From: a bacterium
GTDB taxonomy: Bacteria; Armatimonadota; Fimbriimonadia; Fimbriimonadales; Fimbriimonadaceae
Length of the DNA: 64,000 nucleotides
Reading direction: 5' to 3'
Assembly (NCBI GenBank): GCA_027483535.1
Contig: JAIXUN010000002.1
Coordinates: 2,108,001 to 2,172,000 of the forward strand
Positions 49,063 through 57,361 of this stretch are shown piece by piece. A program made the position numbers and the translations under genes. How positions within the stretch are numbered: position 1 is the first letter of the stretch; every line of letters begins with the position of its first letter. The notes under the pieces are model-generated. The model was not told where the DNA came from and did no database searches. It saw nothing but the letters and a program-made list of their open reading frames with translations.

Positions 49063-49722
49063 ATGCTTACGCCTTACGACTGGCAAGAAGGAATGGGGAA
49101 CCGATCCGCGTTCGTGGAAGGACGCCTTAGCCAAGGATCACCCGTTCTCGCCGTCTCTTTGGAGGCCGGGATTTTGCTTTTCACCTACAAGCGACAATCC
49201 GGCAAGCTCTTCGAGATTTACGATCGGCTTGGGTTCGGGGCGCTCGGGCAACAATCCGACATTGAGGCGATTCGAGTCGCGGCAGTTGAATTTGCCCATC
49301 AGGAAGGCTTCTCGCGTAGCGAAGCCGATGTCACCATCCAACGCGTGGTCACCGGGGTCTCGACACCCTTGAAGCAGGCATTTGGAGACTTCACTCGCTC
49401 ACCCATTCTCGCCGCGTCCGTCTTCGCCGAACTCGGGGCGACCGCCGCAGATGACCGCTTTTACACCATCGACTACGATGGGGACTATCACCAACTTCGC
49501 GACTGCGCCGTGGTTGCGGTCGGGTCGTCTTCTAAACCCGATCTTCGCGAGTCCATTCCGGTCGATTCTTCGGTAGAAACCGCGATCGAAAAACTCGCCG
49601 AAATTTGGCAAACCGTCGCCTCCGAATCGGGCGAGAGAGATGTCCCGATGGAAGGACTTCACCGAGAGGTTTTGTTCTTACAGAGGCACTCGGTAAGAGA
49701 GAATCTCTTTACATATCTTTAA
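49063..49722 (+). CDS. Proteasome alpha-subunit-like protein
   Basis: The 219-residue protein follows the fold of actinobacterial PrcA: an N-terminal YDW...GMGNRSAFVEGRL helix lead, GSPVLAVSLEAGILLFTYKR, ELYDRVGF-like LFEIYDRLGFGALGQQSD, AVEFAHQEGFSRSEADVT, and RFYTIDYDGDYHQLRDCAVVAVG. As in alpha subunits there is no N-terminal Thr nucleophile. No beta subunit, Mpa ATPase, Pup, Dop or PafA gene is next to it, which is unlike the known operon. It could be a stand-alone proteasome-fold protein or part of a split locus. Confidence 0.7.
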   Translation: MLTPYDWQEGMGNRSAFVEGRLSQGSPVLAVSLEAGILLFTYKRQSGKLFEIYDRLGFGALGQQSDIEAIRVAAVEFAHQEGFSRSEADVTIQRVVTGVSTPLKQAFGDFTRSPILAASVFAELGATAADDRFYTIDYDGDYHQLRDCAVVAVGSSSKPDLRESIPVDSSVETAIEKLAEIWQTVASESGERDVPMEGLHREVLFLQRHSVRENLFTYL

Positions 49723-49745
49723 CATTTCTCCTTAACAATAGGCAT

Positions 49746-49770
49746 CGTTTCGGGGAGACTCCCCGAAACG
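49746..49770 (+). repeat. 11-bp perfect inverted repeat before the phytase gene
   Basis: CGTTTCGGGGA (49746-49756) pairs perfectly with 49760-49770 around GAC. It lies 24 bp behind the proteasome-like stop and 9 bp before the phytase ATG, where a ribosome site would be expected, so it may terminate the first gene or block translation of the second. No T-run follows. Confidence 0.5.
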
Positions 49771-49779
49771 GGCCCTGAC

Positions 49780-50820
49780 ATGACTGCCGGACTGCTTGCT
49801 CTCACTTTCTTTGCGACGCCATCCCTTCAGAAGGCTCAGCCCGTTTCGGTGAAGCCGGCTTTCGCAACCGCCCCGGTTGGGACGGATGCCGACGATCCGG
49901 CGATTGTTTACGTCCCGGAAAACCCCAAGTTCACGCTGATCTTAGGCACCGACAAATCGGAAGCCCCGGCGGGTGGAATCGTCGGATTCAACCTGAAAGG
50001 CAAGCAAGTTTTTCGTTTGAGCAACGTCGACCGACCGAACAACATCGACGTGTGGTTCGGTCAGATCGGGGGTCAAAAGCGGCACATCGCCGTCTTCACC
50101 GAGCGAATGAAGCGGCGATTACGCATCCTTGAGATTCTTCCCGGAGACAAACCAAGCTTTCGCGAGCTAACCGGTCGGACCGCTGTTTTTGCGGGAGAGG
50201 AAGGCGAAGATGCGGCCCCGATGGGCGTCACCCTCGGCATGATGTCGGGACGCTTATTCACTTGGGTCACCCCAAAAGCAGGTCCGAAAGAGAATCACAT
50301 CGCTCAATACGAGCTCCATTGGAACGGCAAGACCCGCAAGATCGACCTCTCTCTGACGCGCCGCTTCGGATCCTTCTCCGGAGTGAAAGAGACCGAGTCC
50401 ATCGCCTTCGATCCGCAATGGAATCAGGTGATCTACAGCGACGAGACGGTTTGCACCTGGATTTACAACGTCGATGCTCGCGCCGACGTGTCCCGCCCCG
50501 TCCTTCGGTTTAACGATTCGGGCACCAACGGAGATCACGAGGGGATTGCGATCTGGCCGACCGATGCTTGGGGTGGCGGATACTTGGTCCTTACCGACCA
50601 ACTGAAAGGCAATAGCGTCTACCGAGTCTTCGACAAACGGTCCCGAAAACTGGTCGGAGCCTTTACGGGTGGAGCGGACGAGACCGACGGAATCGATCTT
50701 TGCGCCAAGACCCTGCCCGGATTCCCGAACGGCATCTTCGTCGCGATGAACTCGAAAGACAAAAACTTCCTGGTTTACGATCTCGGCAAGATCGCCCGCG
50801 CCCTCAAGCTGAAACTCTAG
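49780..50820 (+). CDS. Beta-propeller phytase
   Basis: The 346-residue exported enzyme (signal within residues 1-20) releases phosphate from phytate with calcium. It has the family's order of propeller motifs: GTDADDPAIVYVP, LGTDKSEAPAGGIVGFNLKGKQ, RPNNIDVWFG, ETESIAFDPQWNQVIYSDET, GDHEGIAIWP and a closing ADETDGIDLC followed by PGFPNGIFVAMNSKD. These are the acidic calcium sites of Bacillus-type 3-phytase. No ribosome site is evident before the ATG, only the hairpin at 49746. Confidence 0.88.
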   Translation: MTAGLLALTFFATPSLQKAQPVSVKPAFATAPVGTDADDPAIVYVPENPKFTLILGTDKSEAPAGGIVGFNLKGKQVFRLSNVDRPNNIDVWFGQIGGQKRHIAVFTERMKRRLRILEILPGDKPSFRELTGRTAVFAGEEGEDAAPMGVTLGMMSGRLFTWVTPKAGPKENHIAQYELHWNGKTRKIDLSLTRRFGSFSGVKETESIAFDPQWNQVIYSDETVCTWIYNVDARADVSRPVLRFNDSGTNGDHEGIAIWPTDAWGGGYLVLTDQLKGNSVYRVFDKRSRKLVGAFTGGADETDGIDLCAKTLPGFPNGIFVAMNSKDKNFLVYDLGKIARALKLKL

Positions 50821-50825
50821 AGCGA

Positions 50826-52751
50826 TTAGGTTCCTGGGATGGTGGAGATCACCGTCTCGGACAAAGCGGGCGCTTTGCTGCGCAACTTCCCCCGTAGGTG
50901 ACCGATCAAAAGCGCGATGTCGGTCGGGCGGACGCCTGGTACACGGGAAGCCTGTCCGACCGTATTTGGTCGAAGGCGCGTGAGCTTCTCGCGCGTTTCA
51001 AAGCTCAGCCCGTTCACGGAATGATAGTCCCACCCATCGGGAATCTTCAGGTCGTCGAGCCGCTGCTGGTTGTCGGCGAGTCTCTGTTGTTTGACGAGAT
51101 ATCCCGCATACCGACCCCGAAGCTCCACCTGCTCCAGAACCTTGGGTTCATCGTCTAGCTGAATCTCCAGTCCGATGGCGGCCGCGATCTCGAGGCACTT
51201 CTGGAGATCGATTTCGGGACGCTTCATCAGTTCGAAGACGCTCTGCTTCCCTTTCGGCGCGGCGAGCCCCATCCCTTCAAACACCGTTTCGTGAGCGGGG
51301 GAGACAAAGGCGGATTCCAGTTGTTGGACGCCCCGTTCGATCTTTTCCCACTTTTCTTCAAACCTCTTTCGGCGCGCTTCGGTCGCGATTCCCAGTTCAA
51401 TCGCCAGCGGAGTAAGCCGTTCGTCCGCGTTGTCGTGGCGGAGCAAGAGTCGGTGCTCGGACCGCGCGGTGAGCATTCGGTAGGGATCTTCGACGCCCTT
51501 CGTAACGAGGTCGTCCACCATCACCCCGATGAAAGAACCGTTCCTTGGGAAATCCATCGGTTCCTCTTCCCGAGTCCACCGCGCCGCATTGATACCCGCG
51601 ACGATCCCCTGCCCAGCCGCCTCTTCGTAACCGCTTGTCCCGTTGAGCTGACCCGCAAGGAAGAGTCCAGGCATCAGCTTCGACATGAGGTGCGGCGTGA
51701 GTTGAAGCGGATCCGCCATGTCGTACTCCACCGCGTACCCTGGTCGGAGCATGACCACCTTTTCGAGTCCAGGAATGGTCTCCAAGAGGGCTTGCTGAAC
51801 GGCTGCCGGGAGAGATGTGCTCACGCCTTGAACGTAAACCTCCTCACCATGCCAGGTCTCTTGCTCCAAGAACACCGGGTGGCTGTCTTTGTCGGCAAAC
51901 CGAACGATCTTGTCTTCGATACTCGGGCAGTATCGCGGACCGATGCCTTCGATGCGCCCACCGTACATGGCGGATTCTTGAAGATTCGCCGCGATCACTT
52001 CGTGCGTGTTTAGGTTCGTTCGCGTTTGCCAGCACGGCAACAGCTCGCCCCGAGGGGAGGGTGCATCGTTGACAAAGCTGATCGCCCCCGCTTCCGGCTC
52101 ACTCGGCATCCATTCGGTCTTGTCCCAGTCGATGGAGCTCTTGGCGACACGCGGCGTGGTGCCCGTTTTGAACCTTCGTAGACGAATGCCAAGCTCTCGC
52201 AAACTCGCCGAAAGTCCAACCGCAGCGGGTTCGCCGTGTCGCGCCGCCACGGTTTGGTTTCGACCCTCGTGGCACAACCCATTCAAAAACGTCCCCGTCG
52301 TCAGAATGACCGAGCGGGATTCGATGCGACTGCCGTCGTTCAGAATCACGCCCATCAACCGACCCGATTCGATCCATAGCGATTCCACCATCGCTTCGAT
52401 CACGGTGAGGTTTGGCTCCGACGCAAACACTTCTTGCATCAGGATCGGATAAAGGTCTTTGCAAACGTGGGCGCGAACGGTTTGAACCGCCGGACCCTTG
52501 CCCGTGCCGACCCTTCGGATGTGCGTCATCGCAAGGTCGGTGGTGACACCCATCTGGCCGCCGAGAGCGTCGACTTCCCTGGCCATGTGCCCCTTTGCGG
52601 GCCCGCCGATGCTGCAGTTACACGGCAGGTGACCGATGCGATCTTTTCGAATGGTGACGCAGAGCGTTCGACGCCCCATGCGCGCCGAAGCAAGCGCGGC
52701 TTCTATTCCCGCGTGCCCTGCACCCACCACCAAAACTTCAAACGTCGACAA
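50826..52751 (-). CDS. mnmG: tRNA U34 carboxymethylaminomethyl synthase, MnmG subunit
   Basis: The 641-residue FAD enzyme works with MnmE to modify U34 of several tRNAs. It has the FAD site VVGAGHAGIEAALASARMG, the catalytic cysteine region HLPCNCSIGG, GTFLNG, LRRFKTGTTPR, GYEEAAGQG and the C-terminal helical tRNA-binding domain (HSVNGLSFETREKLTRLRP, then GQASRVPGVRPTDIALL). Length is normal. Neighbours are unrelated; mnmE is not in the window. Confidence 0.96.
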   Translation of the reverse strand: MSTFEVLVVGAGHAGIEAALASARMGRRTLCVTIRKDRIGHLPCNCSIGGPAKGHMAREVDALGGQMGVTTDLAMTHIRRVGTGKGPAVQTVRAHVCKDLYPILMQEVFASEPNLTVIEAMVESLWIESGRLMGVILNDGSRIESRSVILTTGTFLNGLCHEGRNQTVAARHGEPAAVGLSASLRELGIRLRRFKTGTTPRVAKSSIDWDKTEWMPSEPEAGAISFVNDAPSPRGELLPCWQTRTNLNTHEVIAANLQESAMYGGRIEGIGPRYCPSIEDKIVRFADKDSHPVFLEQETWHGEEVYVQGVSTSLPAAVQQALLETIPGLEKVVMLRPGYAVEYDMADPLQLTPHLMSKLMPGLFLAGQLNGTSGYEEAAGQGIVAGINAARWTREEEPMDFPRNGSFIGVMVDDLVTKGVEDPYRMLTARSEHRLLLRHDNADERLTPLAIELGIATEARRKRFEEKWEKIERGVQQLESAFVSPAHETVFEGMGLAAPKGKQSVFELMKRPEIDLQKCLEIAAAIGLEIQLDDEPKVLEQVELRGRYAGYLVKQQRLADNQQRLDDLKIPDGWDYHSVNGLSFETREKLTRLRPNTVGQASRVPGVRPTDIALLIGHLRGKLRSKAPALSETVISTIPGT

Positions 52752-52785
52752 CGGTTCTCCTTCCTAAAGATGCGTTCGGATAGCG

Positions 52786-53256
52786 TTAATCGTTCCAGCG
52801 ACCCGCGAGTTCGTCCGCGACGAGTTCGAGCATCGCCTCATCGGTGGCATCGAACGCGGCCACCGTATGCCCATCGATATCGATTTGCCCCAAGATGCGC
52901 TCCCCGTTGCGGATGAGCACCACGATCTCCGATCGAGTGGTGAGCGAACACGCTAGGTAGTTCGAAAGGGTTCGCACGTCCTCGATCACCTGGTTCTTGT
53001 TCTCGGCAACCGCGGTTCCGCATACACCCTTTCCAAACGGAATTCGGGTGTGGTCGGTAGGAGCCCCGACGTACTGATCGAGCACCAGTTCTTCGCCCTG
53101 CCCGTCCAGGGTCGAATCGACCCGGTAAATGCCGCTCCAATTGTAGTTGGGCAATTCGCTGAGTCTCTCCATCGCGAACTTCCGAAGAGGCGCACCTCGC
53201 AGCGGAGAGGCTTTGACGGCATCGAGGACGGCTTTCACTTGTTCGGGGTCGACCAT
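52786..53256 (-). CDS. Free methionine (R)-sulfoxide reductase, GAF-type
   Basis: The 156-residue GAF-domain enzyme reduces free methionine-R-sulfoxide. It has NWSGIYRV, then TRIPFGKGVCGTAVAENKNQVI and YLACSLTTRSEIVV. C79 and C103 have the 24-residue spacing of the catalytic pair of E. coli fRMsr (C94/C118). The third cysteine (C84 in E. coli) is a His here (H69). It is the only gene on its short transcript, 34 bp before mnmG, with which it may be co-transcribed. Confidence 0.85.
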   Translation of the reverse strand: MVDPEQVKAVLDAVKASPLRGAPLRKFAMERLSELPNYNWSGIYRVDSTLDGQGEELVLDQYVGAPTDHTRIPFGKGVCGTAVAENKNQVIEDVRTLSNYLACSLTTRSEIVVLIRNGERILGQIDIDGHTVAAFDATDEAMLELVADELAGRWND

Positions 53257-53346
53257 GAACCTTCATTTTGGCATGCTCCCTCTACCCACAACCCACCGCG
53301 CGTCGGTTCCCTTAGGCAGAAGGGTCGGTAGACTCGCGGATACGCC

Positions 53347-54996
53347 ATGGAACTGCGCATTTGGACTTACGATCTTGCTCGGGAGCAACAAGCCGATCTC
53401 GACTTTTTGCGCGAACTTTGTCGCCAGTCCCTTGCCTCCGGCTACAACGCGATCGGCCTCTACCTCGAGCACCGTTTCGCATACCCATCGGCCCCGTGGG
53501 CGACCGGCAAATACGCCCTTACGAAAGCGGACGTAAAGGCGCTTGAGCGGGAATTCCCAACCCTGCAAATCGTCCCGTTCATCAATCTGCTCGGCCACTT
53601 CGAGGGGATGCTGTACACGGAGCAAGGGCACACTCTGGCGGCGGAGCGATTCCGTGGTCTCCAAGCCGATGGTGCGAACCCCGAGTTCCAAAGCCTCTGC
53701 CGAAAGCTGATCGACGACATCTGTGACGCCTTCAGCAGCGAACTCGTCCACATCGGTGGCGATGAAACCGCCCAGCTTGGCGTGGGTCCGTACTCGAGTC
53801 GAAGGCTCGAAGAGATTCAGACCTCTGACCCGGCGGTCGACGCCAAAGCCCAGCTTTACGCCGAGCACTTCGCTCCGCTTTCCGATTACCTCGTGGCGAA
53901 GGGTCGAACCCCTGGCGTATGGGGCGACATGTTCTTTGAGCACCCCGCCGCTCTCGACGCCTTCCCCAAAGAGACGGTCATCTTCGACTGGCAGTATTTC
54001 AAAAGTAGCGAGTTCACCGCAAAGCCGTTCCTAGATGCGGGGTACCGCACCGTCTTCTGCCCCGCCATTCACACCTACAACGCCATCTGGTGCCACCTTG
54101 CGCAGAGCGAACGCAACGTCGCCGAGCAGGTCGAGGCCGCCCACCGCCTGGGGGCTTACGGAGTCTGCGTCACCACTTGGGAGTGCGGACTCTTCGGCAA
54201 CTACTCGTCCATCCTCCCCGCCATTCGAGCCGCCGGAAAAATGCTCATGAACCCTCGGCCGGAAGATCGCGGCGAACCCCTCCTCAGCGGGACCTTTGAA
54301 GAAGACGTCGCGATCTACGCCGCCAAGCCAAACGAGGCTCCCCGATTCCTGAAGGAGTATTTGGCGGAGAGCGAGGCCGACGAGGAGATCGCCCGACTTC
54401 TGGGAGTCGAACTCCAGAACTTAGGGGGAATTTACAAGTTCACCCGGCTGCGAAACCCATTGAAGTGCCGACTGTTTTTGTATGCCAATCCGTTCCTAGC
54501 CTGGATGCGTCACCGCGAGGATCTCGCCGGAGATTTACTCCCGACGACCGAATTCTTCACGCCGAACGAGACGGGTCTGCAGGCGATCCAGATTGCAGAG
54601 CGAGCCGTGATCTTTGCCAACAAGCCCCATTGGAAAGGACTGTACATGCTCACTCGAAAGTCAGCCGAGTTCGTCCGCTTCGCCGAGCGGGCTCGCCAGG
54701 CGTACGCATTGGGTCGACCCGGAGAGGCGATCACGCAACTTTCGCCTTGTCGCCAGATTTTTGAGGATCTGGAGCGCGTCGCCGTTGCCACTTCGATCAA
54801 CTCGGCGGGATCGCTTGCCGATGCCGAACGGTGCCGAACCGCGCGGCGACATGTGGAGGATGTGATCCTCCGGATCAAGTCTTACGGAGATGGCTCTTTG
54901 GGTTACCTCCCTTCGTTCGAGACCATCACTCACCCCGCGTTCTGCCCCCACGATCAGGGCAACTGGTGGCTCATCAATCGTTGGGCGCTCGAGTAG
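53347..54996 (+). CDS. GH20-type beta-N-acetylhexosaminidase-like protein
   Basis: The 549-residue protein has a GH20-like barrel with the catalytic pair in HIGGDET (D139, E140), a subsite strand QIVPFINLLGHFEGML, and WGDMFFEHP and VTTWECGLFGN further on. It would remove terminal N-acetylhexosamines. No signal peptide is present, so it probably acts in the cytoplasm on imported sugars or glycan fragments. The C-terminal 200 residues are helical and not part of the standard GH20 core. Confidence 0.85.
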   Translation: MELRIWTYDLAREQQADLDFLRELCRQSLASGYNAIGLYLEHRFAYPSAPWATGKYALTKADVKALEREFPTLQIVPFINLLGHFEGMLYTEQGHTLAAERFRGLQADGANPEFQSLCRKLIDDICDAFSSELVHIGGDETAQLGVGPYSSRRLEEIQTSDPAVDAKAQLYAEHFAPLSDYLVAKGRTPGVWGDMFFEHPAALDAFPKETVIFDWQYFKSSEFTAKPFLDAGYRTVFCPAIHTYNAIWCHLAQSERNVAEQVEAAHRLGAYGVCVTTWECGLFGNYSSILPAIRAAGKMLMNPRPEDRGEPLLSGTFEEDVAIYAAKPNEAPRFLKEYLAESEADEEIARLLGVELQNLGGIYKFTRLRNPLKCRLFLYANPFLAWMRHREDLAGDLLPTTEFFTPNETGLQAIQIAERAVIFANKPHWKGLYMLTRKSAEFVRFAERARQAYALGRPGEAITQLSPCRQIFEDLERVAVATSINSAGSLADAERCRTARRHVEDVILRIKSYGDGSLGYLPSFETITHPAFCPHDQGNWWLINRWALE

Positions 54997-55077
54997 GACA
55001 CTGCAAGTTCCCTTCGATAGATGGAAGCCGGCATTCTCGGGTGCAGGTTCGGGCTCTCATCCGTCTGTAAAGGACCT

Positions 55078-56826
55078 ATGGGATTTGACCCGCGCACCCT
55101 TGCCAGTTTGTTCTCGTCCGAGTCTGATCTCTCCCGCCGCAACCTTCTCGGCACGATCGCCGCTGCGGGGGTGACCGCGGGCCTTGCCGCCACCGCTCCG
55201 GAGGCCGCCGCCCAGGACGCTCCGGCCCAGGAACTCCCAAAAGACCCGATCGATCTCGAGGTTCTTAAGGCGGCCGGATTGGTCGCCGGAGTCGATTTCA
55301 CCGATCAGCACCGCCGAGCCATCCTCGGCTCCGTGCGCAACAGTCGCAAGGAGCTAAACGGGATGCGCTCCACCTCCATCCCCAACGAGGTTTATCCGGC
55401 GATGCTCTTTCAGCCTGCGGGCAAGCAGCCGGGAACGAGCAAAGAGGCCCGCGCCATTACGGGCAAGATCAAGGACCTCAAGGTTCCAGAAAGCGACGAC
55501 GACCTCGCCTTTCTCACTGTTAACGAACTTGGTCACCTCATTCGCACCAAGCAGCTCAAGCCCTCCGATCTTCTGGAGAAGACGCTCAACCGAATCAAGA
55601 AGTACGCGCCCGCGCTGCGATGCGTGATCACGCTTCTGGAAGACCAGGCGCGTGCCGAAGCCCAAAAAGCGGATCGGGAGATCGCCCGCAACTACTATCG
55701 CGGACCCCTTCACGGCATCCCTTACGGCATCAAAGACCTATTCGCGGTGAAGGGAGCCCCCACCACTTGGGGAGCTGAGCCGTATCGCAACCAAGTGATC
55801 GACACCGATGCGGAAGTGGTAGTTCGACTCCGAGAGGCGGGGGCGATCCTTGTCGCCAAGACCTCGGTGGGAGCCCTCGCGTACGGCGACGTTTGGTTCG
55901 GGGGACTCACCCGAAATCCTTGGAACCCCAAGCAGGGCGCCTCGGGTTCCAGCGCAGGTTCGGCTTCCGGCGTTGCCGCCGGGCTCTTCCCGTTCGCGAT
56001 CGGTACCGAGACGCTCGGTTCCATTGTTTCGCCCTCGCAGCGCTGCCGCGTCACCGGGCTTCGACCCACGTTTGGCCGCATCTCTCGCTACGGCGCGATG
56101 GCGCTGAGCTGGTCGATGGACAAGGTGGGGCCGATTGCCCGCACTGCCGAAGACTGCGCGATCATCTTTGCCGTGCTCTGCGGGGCCGACCCCAAAGATC
56201 CCACCACCGTCGATCGCCCGTTCAACTACCGCTCGATCCCGGACCTCTCGAAGCTGAAGGTGGGCATTCTTGGCGCCGATCCGCTGGATGAGGACGACGT
56301 TCCCAACGACCTGCTCCCCGCGATCGCGGCGCTGCGCACGGCAGGCGTGATGATCAAGGCGATTCAGCTCAGTCCTCCTCCTGCAGGGGTCGACACGGTT
56401 CTCACGGTGGAGGCCGCCGCCGCCTTCGACACCCTCACCCGTTCCGGCGATGTCGATCTGATGAAGGGCTCACTTTGGCCTCCGATCTTCCGCGCCGCGA
56501 TGTTCACCACCGGAGTCGACTACGTGCAGGCGCTTCGCCGCCGGACCGAGCTGATGCAAAAGTTCGAACGCGAGTTTGGCGACTTCGATCTCATCCTCGC
56601 TCCCGAGCGCGCCGGGACCGCGTTGATCACCACCAATCTCACGGGGCACCCTCAGCTTTACATGCCGATGGGTCTCAATAAAGAAGGCAAGCCGTTCGGC
56701 TGCTCGATCATTGGTCGACTCTACGAAGAGGACCAGGTGCTCGCCGCGGCGCACGTCATCCAGCAAGCGATCAACGCCCACCGCCTCCGACCCGAGATGA
56801 CCGAGGTTCTAAAAGAGACCCCCTAA
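55078..56826 (+). CDS. Tat-exported amidase (amidase signature family)
   Basis: The 582-residue enzyme has a twin-arginine leader (SRRNLLGTIAAAGVTAGLAA, R20/R21), so it is exported folded. The amidase signature triad is present: Lys in GIPYGIKDLFAV (near 218), the cis-Ser loop GASGSSAGSASG and the nucleophile Ser in GTETLGSIVSPSQRC (near 318). It would hydrolyse an amide outside the cytoplasm; the substrate is unknown. ATG 55078 (AAGGA before it) is preferred to one at 55021. It overlaps the convergent ruvC stop by 4 bp. Confidence 0.9.
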   Translation: MGFDPRTLASLFSSESDLSRRNLLGTIAAAGVTAGLAATAPEAAAQDAPAQELPKDPIDLEVLKAAGLVAGVDFTDQHRRAILGSVRNSRKELNGMRSTSIPNEVYPAMLFQPAGKQPGTSKEARAITGKIKDLKVPESDDDLAFLTVNELGHLIRTKQLKPSDLLEKTLNRIKKYAPALRCVITLLEDQARAEAQKADREIARNYYRGPLHGIPYGIKDLFAVKGAPTTWGAEPYRNQVIDTDAEVVVRLREAGAILVAKTSVGALAYGDVWFGGLTRNPWNPKQGASGSSAGSASGVAAGLFPFAIGTETLGSIVSPSQRCRVTGLRPTFGRISRYGAMALSWSMDKVGPIARTAEDCAIIFAVLCGADPKDPTTVDRPFNYRSIPDLSKLKVGILGADPLDEDDVPNDLLPAIAALRTAGVMIKAIQLSPPPAGVDTVLTVEAAAAFDTLTRSGDVDLMKGSLWPPIFRAAMFTTGVDYVQALRRRTELMQKFEREFGDFDLILAPERAGTALITTNLTGHPQLYMPMGLNKEGKPFGCSIIGRLYEEDQVLAAAHVIQQAINAHRLRPEMTEVLKETP

Positions 56827-57311
56827 AGCTTTGTTCGGGGCGCAGGCGGGGAACGCAAAATGTGGCAGATCGCGATAGCCAGCGCGTCTGCCACATCGTC
56901 CGGTTTCGGGTCCTCGCTCAGCCCAAGGAGTCGGCGGACCATGAACGTCACCTGCTTCTTATCCGCCGTACCCACCCCCACCACGCTCTGCTTCACCTGA
57001 GGTGGGGTGTACTCCGCCCAAGGGAGTGCTTGCTGGGAAGAACAGAGCAAGATCACCCCGTACGCCTTCGCGACGTCGAGCGCGGTGGTTTTATTGGCGG
57101 CGAAGATCTGCCTCTCGGTGGCGATCGCCTCCGGCTGATAGCGATCCAGAATGGTGGTCAACTCCTGATGGATCAGGTTGAGACGGTCCGGGATCACGAT
57201 TCTCGGCGTCTGGATCAACCCGTGGGCAACGTGCTCCAGTCGCGATCCGTTCTTGCGCACCAGCCCGTAACCGATCCGCTCGAGCCCGGGGTCGATTCCT
57301 AGAACGAGCAA
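56823..57311 (-). CDS. ruvC: Holliday junction endonuclease RuvC
   Basis: The 162-residue resolvase cuts Holliday junctions. The acidic catalytic set is there: D7 in GIDPG, a Glu in ATERQIFAANKT and two Asp in DDVADALAIAIC. I set the start at TTG 57311 (GGGG 5 bp before it), which gives the usual length; the frame is open far upstream but that part is not RuvC-like. It lies 50 bp behind mutL, so the two repair genes probably form one operon. ruvA and ruvB are absent. Confidence 0.93.
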   Translation of the reverse strand: MLVLGIDPGLERIGYGLVRKNGSRLEHVAHGLIQTPRIVIPDRLNLIHQELTTILDRYQPEAIATERQIFAANKTTALDVAKAYGVILLCSSQQALPWAEYTPPQVKQSVVGVGTADKKQVTFMVRRLLGLSEDPKPDDVADALAIAICHILRSPPAPRTKL

Positions 57312-57361
57312 CTCAACCCCTGCAATAAGTTCATCGTCGTCACATCCTCTCTCTCTATCTG

